A stretch of 7,870 nt of DNA from Opitutaceae bacterium (GTDB lineage Bacteria; Verrucomicrobiota; Verrucomicrobiia; Opitutales; Opitutaceae), in NCBI GenBank assembly GCA_016763045.1, contig JAESUN010000115.1:1-7870 (forward strand), read 5' to 3'. The translations under genes and the position numbers were made by a program. Below the pieces are notes generated by a model, which saw only the letters and a program-made list of their open reading frames with translations, was not told where the DNA came from and did not search any database. Shown here piece after piece: positions 1 through 6,096 of this stretch. Every line of letters starts with the position of its first letter. Positions within the stretch are counted from its first letter, which is position 1.

Positions 1-412
1 CATCACCATAATCATCAATCACGACAGAAGACTTCGCCCCCGGAGGGAGAAATTTTTGAGCATCTCCCACTTTCCGTCGCAGTTCATCCCAAACTTGAGG
101 GAGGCTCACTTTATCATATTGATCCTGTATCGTGACGGTTACTGTCGAAAGCCCTCGTTCTGATCTCGACTCGATAGAATCGAGCTGGCTCATCTTTTGC
201 ACGGCCAACTCAATCTCATCCGTTACCTCCTGCTCCACTTCCTCTGCTGAAGCTCCAGGATATTGAGTGATGATAAGAGCATCCTTGATCGTAAACTCAG
301 GATCCTCCAAACGACTCATCTTGTTGAAGGACTGGATTCCTATCGCAATAAAAAGGAACGTGGCAACCAGGGTAACAACCCGATTCTTGATGAAATACTC
401 AACAAACTTCAT
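1..412 (-). CDS. RND efflux pump inner-membrane permease, N-terminal 137 residues (partial)
   Basis: This is the beginning of a proton-driven RND (HAE1-type) exporter subunit, which sits in the inner membrane and passes substrates to the adaptor and outer-membrane channel encoded just upstream. Translation from the ATG at 412 gives MKFVEYFIKNRVVTLVATFL, a cytoplasmic start followed by the first transmembrane helix (about residues 10-28). Then come the hallmark LEDPEF (35-40), YPGAS (51-55) and EEVEQEVTDEIE of the first porter subdomain, and later QVWDELRRKVGDA and LPPGA. These are typical of RND pumps of the LEDPEF class rather than the classic E. coli AcrB type. A complete pump has about 1000-1050 residues, so roughly 13% is present; the rest lies beyond the left edge. 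The start is 10 nt after the adaptor stop, so it is probably translationally coupled; no Shine-Dalgarno is visible. Family assignment is secure, substrate unknown. Confidence 0.95.
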   Translation of the reverse strand, partial: MKFVEYFIKNRVVTLVATFLFIAIGIQSFNKMSRLEDPEFTIKDALIITQYPGASAEEVEQEVTDEIELAVQKMSQLDSIESRSERGLSTVTVTIQDQYDKVSLPQVWDELRRKVGDAQKFLPPGAKSSVVIDDYGD

Positions 413-422
413 AGTAGTTGAA

Positions 423-1541
423 CTAGTTTTCGAATTTGCGAACTTGATCTCCAGCACGAAGCTGATGAACCCCGGAAACGACGACCAAATCCCCTTCTGA
501 AAGCTCTGTTGAAATCACCTCGATTTCAGATCCAACAAGGTTCCCCGTTTTCACCGACTGTCGCCAAACAGTCATACTCCTCGTATCCACAACCCAAACA
601 AAGGGAACACCCTGCTCATCGGAAATCACTGCAGAGCTCGGTAATTTGTACGTTTCTTTTTTTGCTGAATTCTCGTCACCCGCCAAAGTCAGCTCCAGCC
701 TAGCCGTCATGCCAGGAAGCACATTTAGATCCACAGGGCGATCGAAAACTAAAGTCCCTTCATAAGTTCTCGTTGCAGGGTCTGCAAGTGAAGCGATTTC
801 TGTAATCCGAGCGGGAAATCCTCTATTGGGTAAAGAAGTCAGATAAACCATTGGCTTTAGACGCTTCGTTCTTTCTTCAAAAGACAATCCAGGTTTTGCC
901 AAGACTCCCATCGTCTCAGGAATATCTACCGTTATCTTCAAACTCGTATTGTCCTGAATGACGAGGATCTCTTGTTTCGCTCTTACATTCACAATATCAT
1001 CCACATAAATCTTAGCCACCACACCAGAGATCGGCGCCCTCAAGAACGTATCATTGTAAGCCTTTTCTGCTTTTTCAAAACTAGCCTGAGCCACCTTGAA
1101 ATTACTCACCGCAAGGTCCAATCGCTGCTTCGACGTAGCTTGCCTATCATACATAGATTGAGCTCTATTTGCTTCCAATTCAGCGGTATCCAATTGCGCT
1201 TTGGCAGCGTCTCGGTTTGCCTCAAAATCTCGAGCATCTAACCTGGCTAGAAGCTGGCCTTCACTCACTATCTGGCCTTCCACGACGCTGATCTCAATCA
1301 TTTGCCCAGGGACCTCGAAACCCAAGTTCGCCTGTCGTGCCGGGAAAATTTGTCCTGGCAACTCCACTACCTCCACTGCTCCCCCTGAAACAAGCTGCAC
1401 CATCTTAACAGGTCGGATGACCTCAGGCACTTCTACGGTTTCTTTTTTTCCGCATCCCATTAACAGTAGACAAGTAGCAAAAAGTAACGACGCAGAACCG
1501 CGACAGATAAATAAGCCATTATATTTGATATTTGGGTTCAT
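423..1541 (-). CDS. RND efflux periplasmic adaptor (membrane fusion) lipoprotein
   Basis: This 372-residue periplasmic adaptor links the RND pump to the outer-membrane channel. A signal peptide ends in the lipobox LLMGC, so Cys30 should be lipidated; Gly at +2 fits export past the cytoplasmic membrane sorting signal. The family architecture follows in order: a biotinyl/lipoyl half-motif (about 72-100, GFEVPGQMIEISVVEGQ), an alpha-helical hairpin of predicted coiled coil (about 105-165), the returning lipoyl half with LRAPISGVV (167-175), a beta-barrel region with the conserved ADPATRTYEG (253-262), LPGMTARLEL, and a membrane-proximal domain to the end. Length is normal for the family. It starts 17 nt after the outer-membrane factor stop and ends 10 nt before the pump, in the same operon. 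Upstream is AAGAAAATACA, only a very weak ribosome-binding match. It is related to AcrA/MexA-type adaptors, but the exact subgroup is not determined. Confidence 0.95.
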   Translation of the reverse strand: MNPNIKYNGLFICRGSASLLFATCLLLMGCGKKETVEVPEVIRPVKMVQLVSGGAVEVVELPGQIFPARQANLGFEVPGQMIEISVVEGQIVSEGQLLARLDARDFEANRDAAKAQLDTAELEANRAQSMYDRQATSKQRLDLAVSNFKVAQASFEKAEKAYNDTFLRAPISGVVAKIYVDDIVNVRAKQEILVIQDNTSLKITVDIPETMGVLAKPGLSFEERTKRLKPMVYLTSLPNRGFPARITEIASLADPATRTYEGTLVFDRPVDLNVLPGMTARLELTLAGDENSAKKETYKLPSSAVISDEQGVPFVWVVDTRSMTVWRQSVKTGNLVGSEIEVISTELSEGDLVVVSGVHQLRAGDQVRKFEN

Positions 1542-1558
1542 TGTATTTTCTTAAAATC

Positions 1559-2992
1559 TCAATTAGAATTCTTATCGGATTGTTCCTCAGATTGATTTTC
1601 TGTAGGGGTTATTTCCTCGGGTTCCTCGAAATCACCGCCCAGGGCAAGATGAAGAGTTATCCTTTCGGAAAGTTGAGCATTTTGATTATTAATCAAGGAA
1701 ACCTGAGAAGTTACTAGACTAGCCTGCAAAAGTAAGACGCTTAACAACTCCTCTGCTCCATCTTTAAATTGTATCTGCACGAGTTCTAATGCATTTCGAT
1801 TGTCTTCACAAATAGAAGTCAAAAGCTGGCCTTGCTCTGCCAAAATAGCCCCATTGCTCAGTGTGTTTTCTACTTCACCAAACGCAACCAAAGCCTGTTG
1901 TCCAAAGGCTGCCAAAGCAGCTTCCTGCTTGGAGTTTGAAATCTCGACCTCAGCCTTCAACGCACCTCCACTATAGATAGGAGCCAAGAAATTAGCCCCT
2001 ACACTCCAAAACGAACCTCCGCCTCCGAGTAAATCCGTCAACTCACTGTTTGCACCCCCGACTGAACCACTCAGCCCGATAGAAGGTAGTCTAGCCGTTT
2101 TTGCGACCGTAGTCATATTAAAAGCGGCCGCAACCCGGCGCTCAGCGGCGACAAGATCAGGCCGGCGCTCTATTAACTCCGAAGGGAGCCCCACCGGAAT
2201 CGGGGGGGGAACTGCCACAAAATCATTACTGACTTCCAACTCAGCTGATGGATACCGACCTAATAAAACCTCCAACCCACGCTTTGCTACTTTAGAAGCG
2301 CCTTCAACTTGACGCAGCCGTTCTTTTGAGGTAGTCAAATCCGCTCTGGCAAGATGCACCTCTTTCATACCAACATCACCAAATTCAAATTTGATCTCCA
2401 CTATTTCGAATGTCTTTTCATAAAGACCAACAACTTCCTGTGCAAACTCAAGCTGCTGGGCTATTTCAACAGCCATGAACCAACTTCTAGCAGTTTGAGC
2501 CTTCAACGAAAGACGAGCGTACTCGTAGTCTGCCGTAATCGCTTCGCGTTGGGCTTCCGCAGCATCCGTTTGGGCACGAAGCTTGCCCCAAATGTCCAAT
2601 TCCCAGGAAATATTAACTGCACCTTGGGATGAATGCGAGCTCCCCTGCTCACCCTCACCTCCCGCAGTAATCACCGGTTTCATTTGTGCACCAGCTTGGG
2701 TCACGAGACCTCCTGCAGCCTCCACCTCCGCTGCAGCGGCCTGTAAGTCCAAGTTATTAGCCAGCACTTCGTCGATGATCGCATCCAATTGGGGATCTTG
2801 AAATGCTTTAATCCAGTTAGCTGGCAACACATAGTCTTCCTGAGAATCCTGCTCCGCAAAAGCATCGGGAATGGTCGTTGTCTCAGCCAGAGCCTGGGCC
2901 AAAGCCTCTTCAGACGATGGAGGCGTCGGCGTTGCGCAACCAATAAGAATCAAGCTAACGAGAAACGGAGGAAGAAAATTTTTGATACCCAT
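1559..2992 (-). CDS. NodT-family outer-membrane factor lipoprotein of the RND system
   Basis: This 477-residue outer-membrane channel subunit (NodT/OprM-like) forms, as a trimer, the exit duct of a tripartite efflux pump. The signal peptide ends LILIGC, placing the lipidated cysteine at residue 19, with Ala at +2, compatible with outer-membrane sorting. Family landmarks are the LANNLDLQAA segment (77-86), SWELDIWGKLRA (129-140), the signature GLPSELIERRPDLVAAERRV (268-287), LPSIGLSGS, and the second-half repeat FLAPIYSGG (335-343). Two OEP repeats are complete. The last 23 residues are rich in Glu, Gln and Asn and look like a variable tail. It is the first gene of the operon, downstream of the divergent intergenic region. 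The start has no Shine-Dalgarno (upstream GAATTAATTT). A C8 run at codons 262-264 is in frame here. It is intact and could also serve the neighbouring export operon, whose own TolC-like gene is broken; that is inference. Confidence 0.94.
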   Translation of the reverse strand: MGIKNFLPPFLVSLILIGCATPTPPSSEEALAQALAETTTIPDAFAEQDSQEDYVLPANWIKAFQDPQLDAIIDEVLANNLDLQAAAAEVEAAGGLVTQAGAQMKPVITAGGEGEQGSSHSSQGAVNISWELDIWGKLRAQTDAAEAQREAITADYEYARLSLKAQTARSWFMAVEIAQQLEFAQEVVGLYEKTFEIVEIKFEFGDVGMKEVHLARADLTTSKERLRQVEGASKVAKRGLEVLLGRYPSAELEVSNDFVAVPPPIPVGLPSELIERRPDLVAAERRVAAAFNMTTVAKTARLPSIGLSGSVGGANSELTDLLGGGGSFWSVGANFLAPIYSGGALKAEVEISNSKQEAALAAFGQQALVAFGEVENTLSNGAILAEQGQLLTSICEDNRNALELVQIQFKDGAEELLSVLLLQASLVTSQVSLINNQNAQLSERITLHLALGGDFEEPEEITPTENQSEEQSDKNSN

Positions 2993-3091
2993 AAATTAAT
3001 TCACGAACAAACCTGCAATTGTAAGTATTCTACCTACACAAAAAGAAGAATCCATGAGACACAACTGTATTTCTTTTAGATATGACTTCAC

Positions 3092-3111
3092 TAGAATGAA
3101 CGCACATTCTA
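3092..3111. promoter_or_regulatory. Candidate operator: 20-bp inverted repeat TAGAATG-N6-CATTCTA
   Basis: Two perfect 7-bp arms, TAGAATG (3092-3098) and CATTCTA (3105-3111), flank six bases, with a further C-G match at the centre. Size and the GAATG/CATTC half-sites resemble operators of TetR-family repressors (for example the TGAATGA...TCATTCA type), which commonly control RND efflux operons. It lies 100 bp upstream of the efflux operon start and 165 bp upstream of the DUF481-like start. Each arm contains a TAGAAT that could act as a -10 element on either strand, so a bound repressor could block transcription. No regulator gene is in the window. The repeat is directly visible; the function is inferred. 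Confidence 0.4.
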
Positions 3112-3124
3112 TTTTGTACAAATA

Positions 3125-3154
3125 GGCTCTCATTAGCAGCGCTCATCGAGAGCC
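3125..3154. repeat. 30-bp inverted repeat, possible hairpin GGCTCTC...GAGAGCC
   Basis: Perfect 7-bp GC-rich arms, GGCTCTC (3125-3131) and GAGAGCC (3148-3154), enclose 16 bases. Two more pairs can form on the inner side if one base bulges, and the loop contains the palindrome AGCGCT. Neither strand has a following T-run, so it does not look like an intrinsic terminator. It could be a second protein-binding site or a structure in the 5' leader of the DUF481-like transcript. It starts 13 bp after the candidate operator ends. Confidence 0.35.
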
Positions 3155-3260
3155 AAGAAGACCTCCCCTAAGTGATTTAAGCTTGTAAGGGCAATGCCTG
3201 CTTGGTGGATTAATATTCGTTTACAGCAGCCTCTTCCCTCGGCTCCACTACATCACACTC

Positions 3261-3265
3261 TAAGG
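3261..3265 (+). promoter_or_regulatory. Possible weak ribosome-binding site TAAGG deciding TTG versus ATG start
   Basis: TAAGG is the only Shine-Dalgarno-like element before any gene here. It is 5 nt from an in-frame TTG at 3271 and 11 nt from the ATG at 3277. Spacing favours TTG, codon identity favours ATG. The two starts differ by only two residues (Met-Ile), so the signal peptide is unaffected. Confidence 0.3.
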
Positions 3266-3276
3266 TTGTATTGATT

Positions 3277-3786
3277 ATGATCACTCGTCCGTTTATCCTT
3301 CGCGTCTTAGGCGCCATCGCCTTCTTGATCTCTGCCAACACTTTGTTCTCAGCCGTCGTCACAAGTAAGGATGGAGAAACCTTAAGAGGTAAAATAATTT
3401 CGGAATCCCTTGATTCCATTGTCTTCGAATCTCCCTTCATCGGGATTGTGACAATTCCCAGGTCAAACATTGCCACTTTGGCAGAAGACGAAGAACTGCC
3501 CGACCAGCCCAAAGAAAAGGCTAACCAGCCTCAATCCTTTCAAGTATGGCTCGACGAAGTGGATGCTCCATTTTCGAAAAAAGACGATGACACCTACGAC
3601 TGGATACAGCTCAAATCCGGCGAATGGCTAAAAGGAAGATTCAAGGCAATGTATAGCCAGTCATTTGAATTCGACAGCGACAAACTCAACCTACTCGAAT
3701 TTGACTGGGAAGACATCAAACGAATCCGAACGCGAAAAAATTTGATGTCCGTATCGATAAGGAAACGACTCTCACTGGCAAATTAG
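3277..3786 (+). CDS. DUF481-like outer-membrane protein, N-terminal part (frame broken at 3735-3741)
   Basis: This is the upstream piece of a gene that continues, after a one-base shift, to 4559. It encodes a Sec signal peptide (MITRPFILRVLGAIAFLISA, cleavage near SANTLFSA). Two copies of a roughly 42-residue beta-rich repeat follow: one beginning VVTSKDGETLRGKI (nt 3355-3480), the other YDWIQLKSGEWLKGRF (nt 3595-3729), joined by a charged linker rich in Pro, Lys and Gln. After Arg at 3733-3735 and an A6 run, this frame degenerates into a short basic tail ending at TAG 3784-3786. The other frame gives FDVRIDKETTLTGKLA, a third copy of the same repeat running into the downstream barrel. Extensions of this kind ahead of DUF481 barrels are familiar to me from Verrucomicrobiota and Planctomycetota; their function is unknown. 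An in-frame TTG at 3271 is an alternative start. As it stands, the product would lack the barrel. Confidence 0.8.
   Translation: MITRPFILRVLGAIAFLISANTLFSAVVTSKDGETLRGKIISESLDSIVFESPFIGIVTIPRSNIATLAEDEELPDQPKEKANQPQSFQVWLDEVDAPFSKKDDDTYDWIQLKSGEWLKGRFKAMYSQSFEFDSDKLNLLEFDWEDIKRIRTRKNLMSVSIRKRLSLAN
3735..3741 (+). other. Frameshift point in the DUF481-like gene (A6 run, A AAA AAT)
   Basis: The upstream frame reads CGA AAA AAT TTG and loses family resemblance at once. Moving back one base, or restoring one A, gives CGA AAA AAA TTT GAT and continues into FDVRIDKETT. The run sits exactly where repeat 2 should join repeat 3. A single-base deletion in the run or an assembly error explains it most simply. 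The heptamer also fits the X XXY YYZ form of -1 slippery sites, but I see no strong stem-loop just downstream. Confidence 0.75.
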
Positions 3787-3788
3787 CA

Positions 3789-4559
3789 ATGAAAGATGGG
3801 CAGATAATCATTGAAGATGAACGCTTATCCAAAATTGGCCAATTCGAACTTATCTCGATAGCTCCTGACGATAAGGCCAAGTTCGGTAATTGGAGTGCCA
3901 AAGTTTCTTTCACCACTAGTCTACGTTCAGGGAATTCTGAAGAAAAAGATTTCGGCATCAATGCTGTTTTACAAAGGAGAACGACCAAAAGGCGATTCTA
4001 CCTAGACTATCATTCTGACTACAGGAAGATAAACGGCATAACGACATCCGATAATTCTCGACTGAATACGTTCTTCGATACCTTTTTCTCAAAACGCATT
4101 TTTTTACGCCCTGTTTCTTTAGAGTCCTATAGGGATCCGTTGCAAAATATTTCCACGAGATACACCCTCGGAACATCTGTCGGCTATCACCTTTTAGATA
4201 ATCGAAAAACGACTTGGGATATGACAAATGGTCCAGCTTACCAGTACACTGAATTTATAGATGTGCCCGAAGGCGAAGAAAATCGATCTGAAGATCCTGC
4301 CGTCGTCTTCTCAAGCCACTTCGACACGAAGCTTACCAAGCGACTTGATTGGAAAGCTACCTCAACAGTCCAATATGCCTCATCTGCAGGAATGACCTAT
4401 CACGTATTGAGCACACTCGAGTATGAGTTAACTAAAGTCATCGATCTGGACTTCACCATTCTATGGGATCGGATTGAAAACCCAGTGAGGAACGAAATAG
4501 GAGACCTCCCCGGAAAAGATGATTTCCAAATGACCGTTGGTATCGGTATCGATCTCTAG
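3789..4559 (+). CDS. DUF481-like outer-membrane protein, C-terminal barrel part
   Basis: This is the downstream piece of the frame-broken gene. The first ATG is at 3789, two bases after the upstream stop, but family-like sequence begins earlier, at about 3741. It completes the third N-terminal repeat (GKLAMKDGQIIIEDE ... FELISIAP) and then enters a DUF481-type domain: WSAKVSFTTSLRSGNSEE (from residue 35), alternating strands such as RRFYLDYHSDYRKING, the LGTSVGYHLLDNRKTTWDM segment, and paired strands to the end VGIGIDL. The pattern predicts a small outer-membrane beta-barrel; the last residue is Leu rather than the usual aromatic. DUF481 proteins include the so-called salt-stress-induced outer-membrane protein YdiY; their substrate is unknown. 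With one base restored the whole gene would encode about 427 residues. Translated alone from 3789, it would have no signal peptide and probably not reach the outer membrane. Restart after the TAG is possible but unproven. Confidence 0.8.
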   Translation: MKDGQIIIEDERLSKIGQFELISIAPDDKAKFGNWSAKVSFTTSLRSGNSEEKDFGINAVLQRRTTKRRFYLDYHSDYRKINGITTSDNSRLNTFFDTFFSKRIFLRPVSLESYRDPLQNISTRYTLGTSVGYHLLDNRKTTWDMTNGPAYQYTEFIDVPEGEENRSEDPAVVFSSHFDTKLTKRLDWKATSTVQYASSAGMTYHVLSTLEYELTKVIDLDFTILWDRIENPVRNEIGDLPGKDDFQMTVGIGIDL

Positions 4560-4584
4560 GAAAATCTACAAATCCCATCAAGAA

Positions 4585-4595
4585 CGGCGAAGCCG
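4585..4595 (-). terminator. Weak terminator-like hairpin between convergent genes
   Basis: In the 47-bp gap between the convergent DUF481-like and DUF4097-like genes, CGGC-TTC-GCCG forms a 4-bp GC stem, plus one possible G-U pair. On the minus strand it is followed by TTCTTGAT, a poor T-tract. The position is right for ending the minus-strand operon, but the stem is short. Low confidence. Confidence 0.3.
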
Positions 4596-4606
4596 CCCCT
4601 CACGTC

Positions 4607-5263
4607 TTAGTCTCCACTGATCACAGACCCTTGTACCTCACGGATAGAGAGACCGCCGCTACCAGCAGCACTTATTCTGACATCTTGTGTAATATCGAGG
4701 ATATCGATGCTGCCCGACCCATCTGAAACAACAACTGAACCGTTTATATGCTGAAGGGTCATACCGCCAGAGCCATCCTTAACGGTTAAATTTCCTGTAA
4801 TGTTTTCGATCAAGATACTACCGGAACCATCATTCGTTTCTATGCTGCCTACAATATCGCTAATCTCGATAGAACCAGAACCATCATCAATCGTCAGGTT
4901 CATTACCCTGGGAACTTTCACGGTCAGATTAATAAGTGGAGTGTTACGAGAAAATATCGAGTTTTTGCTTTTAGCGGTAAGAATCGATTGGTTCCCTCTT
5001 TTTTCCAATCGAAGATCAACCTTTCGATCTAAAAAAGTTACAATATCATCTTCGTTCATCGCCCCCATTTCTATCTTAGCTACGACTTGAATTTTGCTCA
5101 GCCCCTCAACACCCGCTATTTTCAAGTAGCCCGCACCCGCCTCAATAGAAAGGCTTTCTATCCCATGACTAGAAAGCTCTAACTCCCTAGTAACTATATC
5201 AATTTCAGCCAAGAGTGAAAGGGGAAGAAAAAGGAATATAAAAATCAGCTTCATACATTTCAT
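4607..5263 (-). CDS. Exported DUF4097-like beta-solenoid repeat protein
   Basis: This is a small protein of 218 residues from the ATG at 5263 (215 from the ATG at 5254). The frame is open up to 5362, but that start would put about 33 polar residues before the signal sequence and overlap the TolC-like gene, so I reject it. MKLIFIFLFLPLSLLA is a clear signal peptide, cleaved before EID. A mature N-terminal region with beta strands (SLSIEAGAGYLKIAGVEG and on) follows, then five consecutive units of about 18 residues, with DGSGSIxIxxIxG as the theme, to the C-terminus. This pattern matches DUF4097/GIN-type domains, which fold as stacked beta coils and occur in exported or surface proteins of unknown, possibly adhesive or sensing, role. 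There is no membrane anchor, so a periplasmic or surface location is inferred. It lies 80 nt after the TolC-like gene and is probably the last gene of that operon. It ends in TAA, so TAA is a normal stop in this genome. Confidence 0.8.
   Translation of the reverse strand: MKCMKLIFIFLFLPLSLLAEIDIVTRELELSSHGIESLSIEAGAGYLKIAGVEGLSKIQVVAKIEMGAMNEDDIVTFLDRKVDLRLEKRGNQSILTAKSKNSIFSRNTPLINLTVKVPRVMNLTIDDGSGSIEISDIVGSIETNDGSGSILIENITGNLTVKDGSGGMTLQHINGSVVVSDGSGSIDILDITQDVRISAAGSGGLSIREVQGSVISGD
4610..4885 (-). repeat. Five 54-nt coding repeat units (DGSGS motif)
   Basis: Protein-level tandem repeats within the DUF4097-like gene: four units start with DGSGS or DGSGG and the fifth with GSGG. Unit lengths are 18, 18, 18, 20 and 18 residues. 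Each continues as alternating hydrophobic residues (for example SIEISDIVGSI, SILIENITGNL, SIDILDITQDV). The DNA has diverged between units, so this is an old structural repeat and not a recent DNA expansion. Confidence 0.8.
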
Positions 5264-5343
5264 CGTTTTATTTTTGATGGAAGAATCACATCGACTTCCA
5301 GTGTAATATTCTGGGGGGAATCGCACCAGATTGATCGTTCGCT

Positions 5344-6084
5344 TCAAAGTTTTATCCCCCAATCATCCAGCAGACTACCCCTCAATAATTCGTAATCAGC
5401 AATCGCTTTATTATATTCCGCAACAGCGGATTTTTCACGGACTTCTGCATTCGCTAAATCTTCCTGTAAATCCAGCACAAAAAAGACTTGGCTAGTTCCT
5501 AGTTGGAGTTTTCGTTCTTCCGCTTTCAAACTACGTCTCGCAAACTCTCGAGCTCGTCGTGTCACTTGAATCCGTTTCCATTCCGTATCCAACCGTCGCG
5601 CACCATTATCCAACTGTATTAGCACCGTCTGTTGAGTCCGTTCGTATTCCAATTGATTTCGGTCCACGTTAAACTGAGCGATCTCCTTAGAAGCCTTTTC
5701 ACCCCGATTAAGAATCGGGCGTTCGAATTCAATCCCAAGAAAAAAATCCTGCTCATTTCTTTGCAAAAAATCACCAAAAAGTTCATTCTTCCCTAGCTGA
5801 TTAGAATTCCATCGATACCCTGCAATAAAATCAATTTTTGGCAAAGTATCCTGTTTGGCTTTTTTTGCTCTTAACCGATTCCGTTCGATCGCCAGCCACG
5901 CCGATAGCAAGAGAGGTCGATGCTGCATCGCGTATTCGAAATCCTCCGCCGGATTTGTTTGAAATTCCTTTGCTTCCGGCAATTCAATTTCCCCGATATG
6001 CGTCATTAGAACGTCTTTACTGTCACCCGAAATCAGACTTCTCAAACGATTCAATGCTTCGAAATAAACACGCTCTGCGCTCAA
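5344..6084 (-). CDS. TolC-family outer-membrane factor, C-terminal part (after internal stop)
   Basis: This is the downstream half of the TolC-like gene, in the same frame as the upstream half and separated from it only by the TAA at 6094-6096. Sequence resembling the family resumes immediately as SVVLSAERVYFEALNRLRSL, exactly the helix expected after AETQFALR. The second OEP repeat follows: AMQHRPLLLSAWLAIERNRLRAKKAK, LPKIDFIAGYRWNSN (beta strands), the mid-strand FFLGIEFERPILNRGEKASKE, then long helices with LKAEERKLQLGTSQVFFVLDLQEDLANAEV to the end. Length and order are normal for the second half of a TolC protein. The coordinates given start at a TTG four codons after the stop; the first ATG is at 6006. 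Neither start offers a Shine-Dalgarno at useful spacing or a signal peptide, so a separately made product should stay cytoplasmic and be non-functional. Probably part of a pseudogene unless the stop is an error or is read through. Confidence 0.78.
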   Translation of the reverse strand: MSAERVYFEALNRLRSLISGDSKDVLMTHIGEIELPEAKEFQTNPAEDFEYAMQHRPLLLSAWLAIERNRLRAKKAKQDTLPKIDFIAGYRWNSNQLGKNELFGDFLQRNEQDFFLGIEFERPILNRGEKASKEIAQFNVDRNQLEYERTQQTVLIQLDNGARRLDTEWKRIQVTRRAREFARRSLKAEERKLQLGTSQVFFVLDLQEDLANAEVREKSAVAEYNKAIADYELLRGSLLDDWGIKL

Positions 6085-6093
6085 GACAACAGA

Positions 6094-6096
6094 TTA
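6094..6096 (-). other. Premature in-frame TAA in the TolC-like gene
   Basis: The codon follows AETQFALR and precedes SVVLSAERVYFEA without any change of frame. In TolC relatives this helix runs uninterrupted, often with Glu or a similar polar residue here. One base change from GAA, CAA or AAA would create the stop. TAA ends the DUF4097-like gene in this window, so codon reassignment is not a good explanation. Confidence 0.8.

Larger units (their letters stand above)
2993..3276. other. Divergent intergenic region between efflux operon and DUF481-like gene
   Basis: This 284-bp stretch separates the minus-strand efflux operon from the plus-strand DUF481-like gene and must hold promoters for both. 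It has no convincing coding frame. It contains two inverted repeats, listed separately, and AT-rich stretches. I could not identify a confident -35/-10 pair on either strand. TAGAAT hexamers occur within the 20-bp repeat on both strands, and TACAAT occurs on the minus strand nearer the efflux start, but none has a good -35 partner at 16-18 bp. Confidence 0.6.

Noticed and set aside
267..500. 77-codon plus-strand frame across the adaptor-pump junction
   Set aside because: It is a shadow of the RND permease and adaptor genes, which are certain on the minus strand.
1201..1554. 117-codon plus-strand frame over the adaptor 5' end
   Set aside because: It is antisense to the signal peptide and lipoyl region of the adaptor gene and has no independent support.
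3125..3154. Intrinsic terminator at the second inverted repeat
   Set aside because: Neither strand has a T-tract after the stem (AAGAAG on one side, TATTTGT on the other), and no gene ends nearby.
3735..3741. Programmed -1 frameshifting as the main explanation for the DUF481-like split
   Set aside because: The heptamer fits loosely, but no strong stem-loop or pseudoknot is seen just downstream, there is no SD-like stimulator upstream, and I know of no precedent in this family. A one-base deletion or sequencing error is simpler.
4607..5362. Longer version of the DUF4097-like gene starting at 5362
   Set aside because: The extra 33 residues are polar, precede a clear signal peptide, and overlap the end of the TolC-like gene by 19 nt. 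Starts at 5263 or 5254 give a normal exported protein.
6094..6096. TAA read as a sense codon (alternative genetic code)
   Set aside because: TAA terminates the DUF4097-like gene at 4607-4609, and TAG and TGA also terminate genes here, so all three codons act as stops.
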